Both the position numbers and the translations under genes were made by a program. A DNA stretch of 64,000 nt from Neoceratodus forsteri (lineage: Eukaryota > Chordata > Ceratodontiformes > Ceratodontidae): contig CM057452.1 of NCBI GenBank assembly GCA_016271365.2, forward strand, positions 831,574,001-831,638,000, read 5' to 3'. Below the pieces are notes generated by a model. That model saw only the letters and a list, made by a program, of their open reading frames with translations. It ran no database searches and was not told the DNA's origin. Below, piece after piece: positions 1 through 11,483 of this stretch. Within the stretch, counting starts at the first letter, position 1; every line of letters begins with the position of its first letter.

Positions 1-165
1 GGCCGAGCTCTGCTGCCACTTTTGGGGTGGTGGCAGTATGCATTGAAATTGCCTCTTCGTATTAAGTACACAATCATACACTACCAAAATTAATCTATTA
101 CCCTTTTTGCTTTTGTCTAAGGAGCCAACTGCATCCTCTTCAATTCCCTCATAAGGCACATCTAT

Positions 166-330
166 TATTTATTTATTTATTTAGATTTTGGTAACCGGGT
201 AAGCCCACTGAGACCAGAGATCCCTTTTTCAGGGGCGACCCGGGATTAGTTACAGAGTGTACAAATCTTGGTGACATTAAACAGTAGTCTTAGGTAATAC
301 ATTTGTAGATTCAGTGTACACCTACATACT
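166..330 (-). mobile_element. 3' tail of a LINE with TAAA-type repeats
   Basis: On the minus strand this stretch ends in a run of TAAA-like units, seen on the plus strand as repeated atttatttattt. A short GC-containing 3' UTR-like block precedes it. The same layout, with different sequence, ends the L2-like LINE at 29437. It is non-coding and too short to assign to a family. The pogo element begins just after it. Confidence 0.4.
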
Positions 331-333
331 GTA

Positions 334-2093
334 CAGTAGTTTATATCCGTGCATCCTTTATTTAGCGCTGCGGGCTGTACCATACATATTAGCGCCCGAA
401 TGAATCCACGCGAGCGCCTTGCATGAAGTTACAGCACATTCAAGAATTACCCGCGAATTGCAGGTACTTAAGGGCACTTAATGGTGATCGCGATCATTAG
501 CACTCTGTTGCGATTACTGAAGAACGATGTCTATCCTTAGGTGGATTTCACAGTCACAGTCACAGGCTGGCAAAAGAAAGTATCCCTTCGAGAGCGAAGG
601 AATGGAGCCAGAGGATCTTGCTGAACAAGCTGGTGTTGAGCCAGGTGTTGCTAAGGCAATGCTCCGTGAACTTATAGGACCCACTTCACCTTCTCCCAAA
701 AAAGTACGTCCTACTGCACACGCCAACTATTGCCGAGACACGCTTTGAGATAGACAAGCATGCTGTGGAGAATGGTGTGATGGCAGCTGTGCATTTTTAC
801 ACTGCAAAGTATGCCAAGCACATAAACGAGAGCACAGTAAGAGGGTTTAAATCGGACTACATGAAGCAGCTGCGGGAAACACCTGACCCCACTTATCTCA
901 CCCCTTCATTGCCCAGAAAACAGCGTGGACGTCCTGCCCTTCTAATGTACGAGCTGAAGGAGCAACTTCGGAAAGTCATTTGCTGCTTGCGGGAACAAGG
1001 GGCTGTAGTAAATGCCAGAGTTGTTCACGCAGTAGCCCTTCGGCTACTAAAAGCCACATCACCACAAATATTGGTTGAAAATGGTGGCTATGTGACTCTC
1101 AGCACTAAGTGGGCCTGGTCATTCCTCCATCGTATGGGGTACAGCAAGTTTAGCGCGCTAAGCAGCACGTAAAATTCCTACTGATTTTCCGACATTAAAA
1201 GCTGCTTTTTAAAAGAATCAGCACTGCAACAGCACAGGAGCTAATACCGCCTGAGTTAGTACTGAACCTGGATGAAACTGGCATTAATATGGTGCCGGTT
1301 TCACAGTGGACAATGGCAGCTTGTGGTTCCAAACAAGCAGCTGTTCTCGGACTGGGTGACAAGCGCCAAATCTCGCTGGTGCTTACATGCGCCTTATCCG
1401 GTGATTTCCTACCCTGCCAGGCTATTTACAAAGGTCGAACTACTGCTTGCCACCCACAGCACACCTTTCCTGCTGATTGGGATATCACACACAGCGACAA
1501 CCATTGGGCTACTGAAAGCACTATGCTGCACTACATAGACAATGTTATTGCCCCCTATTGTGCCCGTGACAGAAAAGATGATGTGTTATGTTGTTTCGAA
1601 ACAGGAATTCTTGATGCCCATACCAAGAGCCTGAACATAACATAACATCGGTAAGTCAATTTTGCATTAATGTACTGGGGTAATGCTGGTTTAGTTCCTG
1701 GTCCCGGTGCTGAGCAATGTTTTATTTTTTGCAGGTGTAGCCCTAAAGGAGATTTGTGTGGAGATGACCAACGAACGACAAAACAAATGAATAGCACTTT
1801 ATGAAAACTACTGAGTCTTTTCTTTTTTTCAGGAACAGAACAAAATTTTTTTTTTTTTATTTACAATGGACAGCACCTATTAAGAGTGCAGTATTTTTGG
1901 AACAGGCAGTCTTTTCTTTGTTTTATTTAAGATGATATGCACTCAGAAATAAAATACTTACATGATGAAATTAAATCGTGCTCCATCAGTTTCTAATTTT
2001 GCTCCTGAAATTATTAGCGTTCGGTTTATTTTAGCGCTTTTTCCATTTCAGCTAAAATAGCGAAAATAAATGGAACCCTAATATTTACTACTG
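334..2093 (+). mobile_element. pogo/Tigger-like DNA transposon, about 1.76 kb
   Basis: The left end starts CAGTAGTTTATATCC. The reverse complement of the right end starts CAGTAGTAAATATTAGG. Both inner ends then share TTTATTT and AGCGCT-like blocks, giving imperfect terminal inverted repeats. A TA dinucleotide flanks each end (332-333 and 2094-2095), as expected for Tc1/mariner/pogo target duplication. The interior codes on the plus strand for a DDE transposase relic. Because both ends flank tgTACAGTAg, the junctions form small palindromes. Boundaries were read by eye and could shift by a few bases. Confidence 0.75.
527..1645 (+). pseudogene. pogo-type DDE transposase, frameshifted and truncated
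   Basis: Transposase of the DDE_1 (pogo/jerky) superfamily, which would cut and rejoin the element's own termini in the nucleus. The frame is broken. An N-terminal part lies at 527-748. A DNA-binding-like region at 765-1172 includes the block RKQRGRPALL typical of pogo relatives. After a frameshift near 1160, the catalytic core at 1180-1645 contains NLDETGI with the first catalytic Asp, then GDKRQISLVL and DITHSDNHWATES. The region expected to carry the remaining catalytic acids is missing after about 1590, where the frame ends. It is therefore inactive. The C-terminal portion may have been lost by internal deletion, because the right terminal repeat still lies 450 bp downstream. Confidence 0.72.
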
Positions 2094-2479
2094 TACAGTA
2101 GTAGAATTGTATAGGGTGACATTAGATAAGATATATAACAAGGAGTGGGATACACAGGAGCAACAGAGCAGCGTTAGCCGAGTACTTAATTAGTCACAGG
2201 GGGTACGAAGATAGGTATTAACATACATAGGTTTATGGTTTGTACATGGTATGTATAGGGTAGCGGCACCTTGTCTTAATTTTAGTCAATGGGGCTATTT
2301 TCTGACATTCAGTACAAGAACTGCAATAGGTAGCAACATACTCATGAATCCCAGGCCAGTAAAATCTATACAACAATCTGTCAAGGGTACAGTCTCTCTC
2401 CTAGTGACAAGCCACAAGACTATCATGTGCTATCTGTAACAATGAAGTCCTATACTTTGGTATGACCACTGTTCTATCT
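2094..2479. other. No recognisable gene
   Basis: AT-rich stretch between the pogo element and the Gypsy relic. It probably holds the decayed continuation of the Gypsy pol region on the minus strand, but I see no diagnostic motif. Confidence 0.3.
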
Positions 2480-4210
2480 GTTCCTGTATCAGAGGATTAA
2501 CACAAACTCTGTACAGTAGCCCATTACATTTTGTAACTTTGGTTCATCCTGTTTTTTTTTTGTTTTTCTTTTCTTCACCCCCAGCTGCTTAAAATAACCT
2601 TGGAGAGAAACATTTTTAGTTTGCTCAGAAACAAAATCACAATAAGTTATCAGTTTAGTTTTATCATTTTCATACAGCAACCCCTTATGTCTATCAGTCT
2701 TTTGTTGCCATTGTTTTTTTTGGGGCATTGTCTTTCTTTTCTGGACTTCCGCATCTTAGAGCTGGTCTCAAACAAGTTCAAATCAAAGTCACCAAAAGAA
2801 AGGGTCCCCAACATCTGAGATTTTATGCTCTTATCACAGCTGCTGAAACAGCAGGGTTTACTCCTCTGGGATCGATTTAGCAAATCCAATACAGGCATTT
2901 CCAATAATCATAGGTACAGGTAACTCTGGTACTACCCTCACTTTCATTTAGTGTAGCACTCCTTAATGTTCAGAGTCACTTGGGTGGTGGGATAGTATCA
3001 AGTGTCCCCGTGGATGCAGACAACCCTAGTACCTGATCAGTTTGCAGTCTTTTCCCAAAACTTCTACATGCACCAGGATCTATCTGCTTCCCAAATCTGT
3101 AAGTTCCTTCAGTCTTAACTCCCATCTTGATATCTGTTAAATACTTGCCCCAATTTGCTAAGGCCAAATTTGTTCTAGTGTTAACCTCCTTATTTTTATG
3201 GTAGTTTTTTGCAATATGGTCTGGCTTACTATAGTTATAGCAAATAAAGTCTGAGTGCAAATTTGTTACTCCCCCCATCAGAATTCTTAGGGAAAAAAAA
3301 AAGAGGGTCTTACCATTCCTTGGTTGTTACTTCACTGCTGCGGTGTCTGTCAGGCCATCTGAGAGTCCTCAGCCAAAGAAACGGCCTCTTCCCACTTTCT
3401 GGTCAGTGTTCTTTTACCCAAGGCCGCACGTCTGCAGGAAGGTTGTCGATGAACTGCTCCACTGCAAATATGTCAGTAATCTGTGGGACTGTCTTGCCCT
3501 ATAGTTCGAGCCATTTAATGAGGTGCCTTCTGAGTCGGGTGAATGTTTCTATAAGATTGTTGACAGAGTGGTATTTCAGAGACCAGAATCTCTGCCTGCA
3601 AGTCTTTCTCCAGAAATGTCATATCTTTTAAGGGCAGTTTTTTGACTGTGCAATGTCCATATTTACTGTAGGCAACTTGGGCTATACCTGTCAGATAAGG
3701 TAACTGCCTGATTATCTATTACAGTTTTGGCCACTGGCAGGTTCCGGCGACCTCTTCAAAAGTTGCCAGGTGTGCTTCAATATCATCTAAGGGACATCGT
3801 TTTGTAAGTTTAATGTCATTCAAGTTGCTTGCGTTTTGTTGATCTTCTGGACCTGTACCAGATCCTCCAACTTTTATTTCTTGCAAGGCATCCAGTAATC
3901 ACTGCTCCTGTTGCTGCATCTCTTCTCTGTTCCTCAGTCTCTCTTTGTTGTATAGCCCACCATTTAAAGAAGGCAGATATGCTTTCAGATTCTGTCCATG
4001 CCTGTTCTTTCATCACTGATGCCAGCCGGCTGTGTAGTCTCAGTTTGTACTTTTGTTTCTGCTTCTAGTTTGGCTGCCATTCTTCTAGTAATTACTCCCA
4101 GGCTTGCTGCTGCAGGATTCATACCTTTCTTCTATGCTTCCCTGGTACCAGGTCTAGTACCCATGCATAAAGCCCCTATGGTAGAGTATGCATGGCATAT
4201 ATCCAACACC
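2480..4210 (-). pseudogene. Ty3/Gypsy gag-protease relic with SCAN-like capsid segment and zinc knuckle
   Basis: Read on the minus strand from about 4210 downwards. A charged N-terminal part (3816-4016) is followed at about 3400-3480 by TDIFAVEQFIDNLPADVR and WVKEH. This resembles the SCAN/capsid C-terminal domain of Gmr1-like Gypsy gag, in which a LEQFL-type helix is followed by a WV(R/K)E motif. Near 3230 comes CYNYSKPDHIAKNYHKNK, a degenerate CCHC zinc knuckle in which two Cys are now Tyr. Near 2895 the stretch VPELPVPMIIG resembles the conserved strand after a Gypsy protease domain. Stops and frameshifts break it throughout. Gag would form the cytoplasmic particle that packages element RNA. 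No reverse transcriptase is visible downstream. Confidence 0.62.
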
Positions 4211-4533
4211 AACTGTTGTAGTTGCATAGATTAGGACGCACTGGCAGATCATCAGAAGTTATAAAAGTCACAAATATCGTTTTATTATCATCAATAACAA
4301 TAAAATAGAAAAACAAAATTGTACAGGATAGCTCTTCATAAAGGTAACACAAACAAAACTGTCCTCCATCTAAGTCTCCCCTTAAAAAACATTGCTCTGA
4401 TTATATACAATGTTTTTGTCTGGCAGTTCAAACTCTGCCTCCTGTTTTAAGTAACATCTCCTGTTTTTACCAAAGCTTTATCATGTTCCTTCCTGAGGAG
4501 AGCCTAAAGAGCACATCTAGTGTTAACAGGTGC
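4211..4533 (-). repeat. Putative LTR of the adjacent Gypsy relic
   Basis: On the minus strand the segment starts TGTTAACAC. It contains a polyadenylation-like GATAATAAAACG and ends near CAACTACAACA, just before a TTGGTG stretch that could be a tRNA primer-binding site. It lies directly upstream of the gag relic, where a 5' LTR is expected. No second copy lies in the window to confirm the ends. Confidence 0.35.
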
Positions 4534-4762
4534 AACAAAATAATACATTTTGTCCCAGAACTGGTTTCCTGTTGACAGTTCTGTAAACAAGCTTGTGGAG
4601 GTCAAACTGCATCTCAAGGTCACCCCTCTTGTGTTCCAGACTGCTGTCTTTCCTAATAACCCCAAACAGATTTCTGCCATAATTTCTACAATATAATGAT
4701 ATACATTTGCAAACCAAGGGATCCCAGTTTGGCATAAAGATTCACATATATTTTTAACCACT

Positions 4763-4811
4763 GGGAGGGAGGGAGGGAAAGAAAGAAAGAAAGGAAGGAA
4801 GGAGAGAGTGA
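4763..4811. repeat. GA-rich simple repeat
   Basis: Purine run of ggga, gaaa and ggaa tetranucleotide units on the plus strand. Confidence 0.9.
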
Positions 4812-5034
4812 GCAAGTGAAGGAAAAGAGACAGTAGCGGGAAATTGTGGGACCATTAGACTGGCCAATTACTAGGTGGCAGAAAAAAAATTTGATTGTGC
4901 AATCAAACAGCCAAGAGACAGATAAGTGGCAGAATTGGAGAGGACAAAAGAAGATACTTGCTTTTACTTATCTGCTTTACAAATAAGACAGGGTCTTACT
5001 CAAACCTGTCAGAACTGCCCACACCAATGGGATA

Positions 5035-5655
5035 GAAACATAGAAGGTGATGGCAAAAGGAGACCACTAGGTCCATCTAGTCTACCCAGTGTTTTTGCCA
5101 TACCCCACCAGCTGCCCTTTAGTGTGAGGGCTCCCTTGAGTCTATCCCATGCATTCTTGAATCCCACAACTGTTTTAGCCCCCACCACAACCAGGGGCAG
5201 GCTATTCCAGGTGTCCACCACCCTCTCTGCGAAGAAAAACTTCCAGATGTTGGAAGAGAACCTCCCTCCCTTCAGCCTTAGATCGTTTCCCCTGGTTCTG
5301 CTGCCCTCCTTGAAGTTAAAAAGTTTCTGTGTTCAACACCTTTTATGTATTTTAATGTTTCTATCATGTCTCCCCTCTCTCTTCTGTTCCAGGGAATACA
5401 TGTTCAGCTCCCTCAGTCTCTTACCACAGTACATCTCACGCAATCCCCAAATCATTTTTGACACCCTTCTCTGCACCGTTTCCATCTGGTCACTGTCTTT
5501 TTTGAGGTGAGGTCTTCAAAACTGGTCACTGTTCTCCAGGTGTGGCCCGACTAGTGATCTGTACAATGGCAGGAGGCCACCTCCCTCCTCCTGCTTGCGA
5601 TTCCTCTCCCAATGCAACCTAGCATTTCCAGTGGCCTTTAACACTAACCTTTAAT
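5035..5655 (-). mobile_element. CR1 3'-end fragment, 5'-truncated
   Basis: The minus strand carries the C-terminal end of a CR1 ORF2 and its 3' UTR. Reading down from 5655 it matches, block for block, the ends at 17592-18270 and 33030-33440. These include the FFAERVVDTWNSLP-like box at about 5215 (seen as MVDTWNSLPLVVVG) and the terminal GATGGCAAAAGGAGACCA block near 5050. CR1 copies are normally 5'-truncated in this way. Confidence 0.75.
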
Positions 5656-6930
5656 TAAGCATCTGAGAGTTCAGTTACTAGCAGATCGTTCAGCCCTATA
5701 TACAAAGAACTTCCAACTTGTAGCAGAGGGAATACAGGAAGACTTCAAGATATGGCAACCCTCTTCAACAGAATCCAGGACAACCACACAGATGCACATT
5801 CTCCCCAGATACCTATATTTTTTTCAGACCCTGTCTTTACTGCCCCCAGTACAACTTCCAAAAATGGAACAAATCCATCTCCAGATTTATGTGGCACAGG
5901 GAGTGACTACAATTAGCCTATAAGAAGTTACAACTCACTAAAATGAAAGGGGGACACATCCTCCCAAATTTATACTTATATACATCAGCAGCTCAAATAA
6001 AACATGCACTTCATTGGATATAACCCTCACCAACCCCAAAATAGGCGATGCTGCAGAAAAAAAACACTGCACAGTGGGACCATGATTTTTGCTCCTCTTC
6101 AACCCCAACAGTGACCATAATAGGCCGTACCCTTCCTTTCTTATCACTAACCTTATTCGGAGCTGGTATACCTTTCTTGCTTCCAAAGAGCATAAAGTAT
6201 GGATGAGACAGTGCTTAACCGCTACCCACCAGTTTTACACAGACAGTGTCTTTAAGACCTTTGAGCAGCTCCAAACAGAATTCCACCTAGATAGAACAGA
6301 TCATTACAGGTTTCTGCAAGTCGATGCATACCTCGAAAAACAAACTGGACTTACGGCAGGCATGTAGCCCATCCCACAAATTTTCCTCTTCCTACTGCTG
6401 GAAGCTACGGAGACAAACCCAGCCAATTTTATATCCAGATGTTACCAAGCCCTTATAGCTGGAAACTCTACTTCTACAGAACATACTAAGAACACATGTG
6501 AAGCTGAACTAAGTACAAAACTAATGGACAGGTCCTGGACTTGTTTAACAGAGGCAGTACAAGATCACAAATTCTTAATTATGGAGAGACTACAAATGGA
6601 AACTGACCAGCAGATACATCTGTACTCCCTAAATCACAGCCAAGTTCCATCCCACACATGATGCACCATGCTGGTGACAATGCGGCCACATAGTGGCCCC
6701 ACATTTCCTCTGGTCCTGTCCCAAATTAACCATGTGTTGGCAATCTGTGGAAACAATACTACAAGAACTGATCCCAGAACTAAGATCCTTCACTCTAGCC
6801 ATGGCACTCTTACTACACTATCCACCACATCTCAAGAACAAACACCATATTTATATCATAGGCATCTTGCTCAAAATTGCAAAGAGAAAGCTGTAACTAA
6901 ATTGTGGCTGCAGCCAAACCCAATGCAGTG
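5656..6930 (+). pseudogene. L1 ORF2 C-terminal fragment
   Basis: Plus strand, broken in several frames. Recognisable blocks are VQLLADRSALY and EDFKIWQP (thumb region, about 5665-5755), ILPRYLYFFQTL (about 5798-5835), KMKGGHILPNLYLY-like text (about 5940-5985), IRSWYTFLASKEH (about 6150-6192), and late HFLWSCPKLTMCWQSV (about 6700-6750). Their order is the C-terminal third of L1-type ORF2 after the reverse transcriptase core. Endonuclease and RT are absent, so this is a partial copy. It ends where the 5'-truncated CR1 starts. Confidence 0.68.
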
Positions 6931-7095
6931 AACCCAGTGGCTCAGGGACTGGTGCAGGGCAGAAGGGTATGGGCTGGAGGGGGACTAGGGGGATACATGG
7001 GAGGACATGGGGTTGTATGCCAGGGATAGGATATACCTCAACTTGGAGGGGAGGGAGATCTTGCTGGATTCATAGCCGAGAGGGGGGGTTTAAAC
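6931..7095 (+). pseudogene. CR1 ORF1 C-terminal end (SGNH esterase-like)
   Basis: The frame starting QWLRDWCRAEGYG matches the end of ORF1 in the other CR1 copies (FNEWLQNWCRAQGFGFIGDW at 20652-20933). It continues to RIYLNLEGREILA, the position of the last esterase block, DGLHLSRKG in the 17.6 kb copy. The Asp/His pair of that block is not conserved here. Only about 55 codons remain. Confidence 0.6.
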
Positions 7096-7269
7096 TTGTA
7101 AAGGGGGGAGGGTTAAGTAAAAGATTAGCTCCAGAAGGGCTGTTCGAGGGTCCAGGTCTAGGGCACAAAAAGAGGGCAAGGGACCGCACTGCAAGTCCTT
7201 CCAGATCTGTGCAGAAAAGGGAAACTAGGGAGGTTGCAGGGCCGAGAACTGGAGAAGGGAGAGAGGTGA

Positions 7270-10110
7270 GGGTGGAGAACGGTCCTGATCAATGCCAGGA
7301 GCATGGGCAATAAAATGCCCGAGCTCCAGGCAATGCTAGTTGAGGGCTCAGTGGATGTGGCAGCAGTTACTGAGACATAGGCCACCCAGAAAAATGATTT
7401 GGACCTAAATTTGGAGGGCTACAAAATATTCAGGAAGGATAGAGGGGAGGGAAGAGGAGGGGGTGTAGCGCTGATAGTCAAAAGAACATAGTGGTTAGTG
7501 GAGTGGAGGAGGCTGTAGGAGGAGTGGAGGCGATTCGGGCAACCCTGCAAATAAGGGCAGGTAAAAGACTGAAAATAGGGGTGGTGTACAGACCCCCAGC
7601 GATGGAAGAGGCCCTGGAGGACAAACTAGTTGAAAACATCAAGGGTCACTGTGACCTTGGAAAGGGGAGGATGGTGGTCATGGGTGACCTTACTATGCCG
7701 GGGACAAACTGGGACACTATGACATCCTCTGTGGTCAGGGAACAGAGACTGATGGATGTGTTTCAGGATGCCTTCCTGGTAAAGCAGATGGGGGAGCCTA
7801 CTAGGGAGGAGCGGATACTGGACATTGTACTAGCAGACAGCGACCAGATAAAGGGCCTGGAGGTGTGCAGCCTACTGGCAGATGGTGACCACGCCATGGT
7901 CTGGTACCTGCTGTATCTATGGGGGAGGTAAACTGCATTAATACAGTAGTAGTAGACTTCAGGGGAGCGGACTTCGTGGGCATGGGTAGTATTCTACGGG
8001 GGGGGGGGGGCTTGGACAAGATTAGGCCAGACGTGGATGTGGGTAGCTTGTGGAAGACCATTAAAAAGGTGGTGCAGGAGGCTACTAGGTCCTGTACTAA
8101 GGTAAGGCATAAGCATGGTAGAGCCAACAAGCCGTGTTGGTGGATCAGGGAGGTGCAGGAGGCGGAGAGGGACAAAAAGGCTGCCTATGCACACTTTAAG
8201 CGCTCTAGGGGGAATAGAGAGAGGGGTGAGTATGAATTGAGGGCTAGAAGGGTCACCAGAGTGGTGAGGGGGAGCCAAGGCGAGGATGGAGCAAAATCTG
8301 GCTAGGGATATCGGGGGGGGGTGGGATTCTATAGATACATAGGGGAGAAGAGAACAGGGAGGACACAGATTAGCAGGATTAGGACTGGGGAGGGATGGGC
8401 TCAGGAGGCGGTGGGGAATAGGCAGAGGTGCTAAATAAGTACTTTGCCTCGATATTTACAGAAGGAGATAGGGGACCCCTCCAGCCCGAAGGGAGGGAAG
8501 AGGAGCCAGTAGAGTCGAGCCAGATGGAGTCTAGGGTCAGAAAGAGGCAAGGGTACAGGCCGTGGCAAAGTCTAGAAGAGGATGGGGGGTTGAAATGTGG
8601 GGGGTGGGCTGGGAGGCAGAAATCACAGTGGATAGGTTGAGGGAGGCCCTTCGGACACTAAAAACTGATAAGGCCCCGGGGCCGGATGGGCTGCATCCGA
8701 GGGTTATGAAGGAACTGGTGGATGAGATAGCAACTACTCTGGTTGCACTCTAACACGTCTCTGCAGACAGGATGGGTGCCTCAGGACTGGAGGGTGGTTC
8801 ATGTGGTGCCTATCCACAAGGGGGGGGTCTAGAGAGGAGATGGGGAATTACAGGCCTGTCAGTCTAACGTCTGTGGTAGGCAAAGTAATGGAGGGCATTA
8901 TCAAGGAGAGGCTCGGGAGGCAGCTGGAAAGATTGGGGCACCTGGATGACGATCAGTACGGTTTTGTCCTGGGAGATCGTGTCAGACCAACTTCATAGAG
9001 TTTTGTGACTGGGTGATGGGGGCCCTGGACCAACATAGGCCAGTGGATGTCCTATACCTGGATTTCAGTAAGGCGTTTGACTCGGTACCTGCGCTGGGCT
9101 AACCAGCTGGAGGATGGGGTGGGAGGGCAGTTGCTCAGATGGGTAAAAAGTTGGCCAACGGTGCAAATACAGAGGGTAGTGGTTGGTGGGATAGTCTCCT
9201 CCCCCAGGAAGGTCATCAGTGGGGTCCGCCAAGGTTCAGTATTGGGGCCACTCCTGTTCAATGCCAATGTCTTGGATATGGGGAGGGGGGTTAGGAGTAG
9301 GATAAGTCTCTTTGCGGATGACTCAAAACTGGGAGCACTGGTGGAAGGGGACAAAGCAAGCGAGGCAGTCCAGAGGGACCTGGATACCCTGGAGGGATGA
9401 TCGAGAAGGTGGGGGCTGAGGTTTAATGTAGGGAAATGTAGGGTGCTGCATCTGGGGTTCAGAAATCCTGGGCATGTATACACCTGGAAGAGGTCGCACT
9501 GCAAGCCACAATGAGTGAGAGGGATCTAGGGGTGGTGGTAGATGTCAAAATGAATAACACTGAGAATTGTAGAAGAGCTGCAGCAAAAGCAAACAGGATA
9601 CTGGGCTGCACAGCCAGGGGGATTACGTCCAGGAGGAGGGAGGTGATCCTCCCTCTGTATAATGCCTTGGTCAGGCCTCACCTCAAGTACTGCATGCAAT
9701 TCTGGAGACCTTACCTCAAGAAGGACGTAGCACTGCTGGAGAGGGTCCAGAAGAGGGCAACCAGAATGATTCAGGGCATGGAAGGGAGACCCTATGAGGA
9801 GAGGCTGGAAGAGCTGGGGCTGTACTCATGGAGGAGAGGAGAGACAGGGGAGATATGATAGGGGTCTTCAAATATGTAAAAGGAATACAAGGGGCAGAGC
9901 CAAAGAGATGTTCAGACTAAAGAAGGGGGGGGGACAACCAGAGGGCATGAGTGGAAGCTAGAGGGGGGACATTACAGGGGGGAATGCAGGAGACATTACT
10001 TCACTGAGAGGGTGGTGGAGCCATGGAATGCACTGCCCAGAAGTCTGGTGGAGGAGGGCACAGTGGAGAGTTTCAAGAAGGGGTGGAACAGGCACAAGGG
10101 AAAACTGAAG
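7270..10110 (+). pseudogene. CR1 ORF2: endonuclease and reverse transcriptase, frameshifted
   Basis: An APE-type endonuclease starts near 7287 (INARSMGNKMPELQAML in frame, then VDVAAVTET). It continues with GVVYRPP (about 7582) and RILDIVLADSDQIKGLEV (about 7810-7865). The reverse transcriptase has TDKAPGPDGLHPRVMKEL (8665-8720), NYRPVSLTSVVGKVMEG (about 8845-8897), the LDFSKAFDSVP box near 9060-9090, SVLGPLLFNA (about 9237-9265) and the catalytic FADDSKLG (about 9312-9335). A C-terminal domain follows at 9511-9858, with YFTERVVEPWNALPRSL near 10000. The protein would nick target DNA and reverse-transcribe the element's RNA there. At least six frame breaks make it non-functional. Confidence 0.85.
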
Positions 10111-10250
10111 CTGGAGATGACTCTCTCTGGGGCTGGGGGGGTGGAAAAGCAAGCACCTACTAGGAGGCTGGCTACCGAGCAGACTCGACAGACCATCAGG
10201 CCTATTCTGCTGGCATTTAGTATGTTAGTATATACACACATATACATACA

Positions 10251-10588
10251 TTGCCAAAAAACTCCATTAATGCATCAGTTAGTGTTTATAGCACAGTGAC
10301 AAAAGTTTGTAAATTTGATGTTAGGGTTACCACCCCACCCCACAGACATCGGGGTGTGCCATGGGGTCATCGCCCAACTCTCACCCCATTCCATCTTTAA
10401 ACAAGCTCACATGCTACAGTATAGGATAATGGGGTGAGAGTTAGGTCTGACAACCCCATGGCACACACTTACGTCTGTTGGTGTGTGGAGGGTGGGGGTG
10501 GTTGGGGTGGTAATCCTAACATCGAACTTCCAAACTCTTGTCGCAGTGCTATCAACCCTAACTGATGCATTAATGAAGTTTTTTGCAA
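10251..10588. repeat. Long palindrome A of the module
   Basis: Arms of roughly 140-160 bp (10251-10390 and 10426-10588) are imperfect reverse complements around a 35-bp spacer. Outer ends are ttgccaaaaaactcc and ttcattaatgcatcag-type text, mirrored as aatgaagttttttgcaa. Inner ends are ctctcacccc mirrored as ggggtgagag. Confidence 0.85.
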
Positions 10589-10637
10589 TGAATTTCCCTT
10601 CTTTTTGAGAAAGTATAATGGAAGTGGTATGTGGTTG

Positions 10638-10745
10638 TAGGAGCGCAGGACCTCCAGGTCCTGCACTCCCTTCACACTGTCCATTTTTGCATAACAGTAT
10701 GCCTATGTGGGAGCACAGGCCCCTGGGCCCCACACTCCCACTTAC
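10638..10745. repeat. Two GC-rich short hairpins
   Basis: The first hairpin (10640-10669) pairs GGAGCGCAGGACCT with AGGTCCTGCACTCC. The second (10710-10741) pairs GGGAGCACAGGCCC with GGGCCCCACACTCCC. Related hairpins occur at 12296-12335, 12366-12401, 15655-15692 and 15727-15760. Confidence 0.8.
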
Positions 10746-11262
10746 ACATAGATATGGAGACATTCTGCAACCCTATAGTCCTGAAAAGCAACCCCTGCAA
10801 CACTAATTTGGCAATATGTCAGTAACCGAAGCAACTATGAAAAAAATTCCATTGCAGTTGTAATCATGAGTTGGAAACCTCCACTTGTGCTTAGTTCTCC
10901 TAAAGGTGTATTAAGACAGCCAGACCAAAAAATCTGAATCTTGAGCCGTTTCCAAGATATGGACACCGAAAGGTGCCGCAGACATCACAATGTTATGCTA
11001 CGGGAAATTTTTCAAGTACAGAATGCTGTAACAATGGAACCAGTGTAAATTTTTTCACCAAACCATGAAAACATACTTCTGAGGGGGAAGGTCTTTCCAC
11101 CCTGCAAATTTCAGCCCAGAAGTCCTAACCATTGTTTGGCTAAAAGGTGGCAAAAAAACTGTTTCATTGGGCCTATGTACCAGCCTACTTTCACAAAAGT
11201 ACTTTGTACCTTTGCAAAAGTAGCACTGGTTTACATGGGGGGCTTTCACAAAAGTACTGGGT

Positions 11263-11372
11263 ACTTTCGCAAAAGTCCCCCATGTTAACCAATGGTACTT
11301 TAGTGAAAGTAAACACTGCTGTCACGAAATTACCATTGGTTAACATGGGGGACTTTTGCAAAAGTCCTCCAT
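11263..11372. repeat. Nested perfect palindromes around ACTTTTGCAAAAGT
   Basis: Arms 11263-11297 and 11331-11365 are reverse complements over 35 bases with one mismatch. The right arm itself contains a second hairpin around gacttttgcaaaagtc (11344-11372), so alternative foldings compete. Confidence 0.88.
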
Positions 11373-11483
11373 GTAAAGACTTTCATGGGAAGTACCCAGT
11401 AGTTCTGCAGAAACATTCGTGCCACACATATATTTTCCCACAGCCTATAATGGGATGAACACTTGCAAATATGTATTTGGTGT

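Larger units (their letters stand above)
6931..10236 (+). mobile_element. CR1 LINE copy, 5'-truncated in ORF1
   Basis: The copy begins inside the ORF1 esterase domain, continues through endonuclease and reverse transcriptase, and ends with the CR1 C-terminal domain and a 3' tip of repeated TTAGTATG-like 8-mers at 10216-10236. The gene order equals the minus copies at 17592-20934 and 59645-64000. Guanine-rich coding, including long G runs such as 7999-8010, has produced many frameshifts. Confidence 0.88.
10251..11483. repeat. Module copy 1 of an unrecognised composite repeat
   Basis: Non-coding. Order: a long palindrome (10251-10588), a ttcccttctttttgagaaag strip, GC-rich hairpins (10638-10745), a block with cagtaaccgaagcaactatg (10828-10850), a block with ttttttcaccaaacca (about 11050), then nested palindromes (11263-11372). 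The same order recurs from 11981, and from 16248 through 17591 with continuation at 20935. I recognise no transposon hallmark such as coding sequence or a clear target duplication. Confidence 0.7.

Noticed and set aside
3263..3631. Plus-strand frame of 122 codons
   Set aside because: Antisense to the SCAN-like part of the Gypsy gag; no motif of its own.
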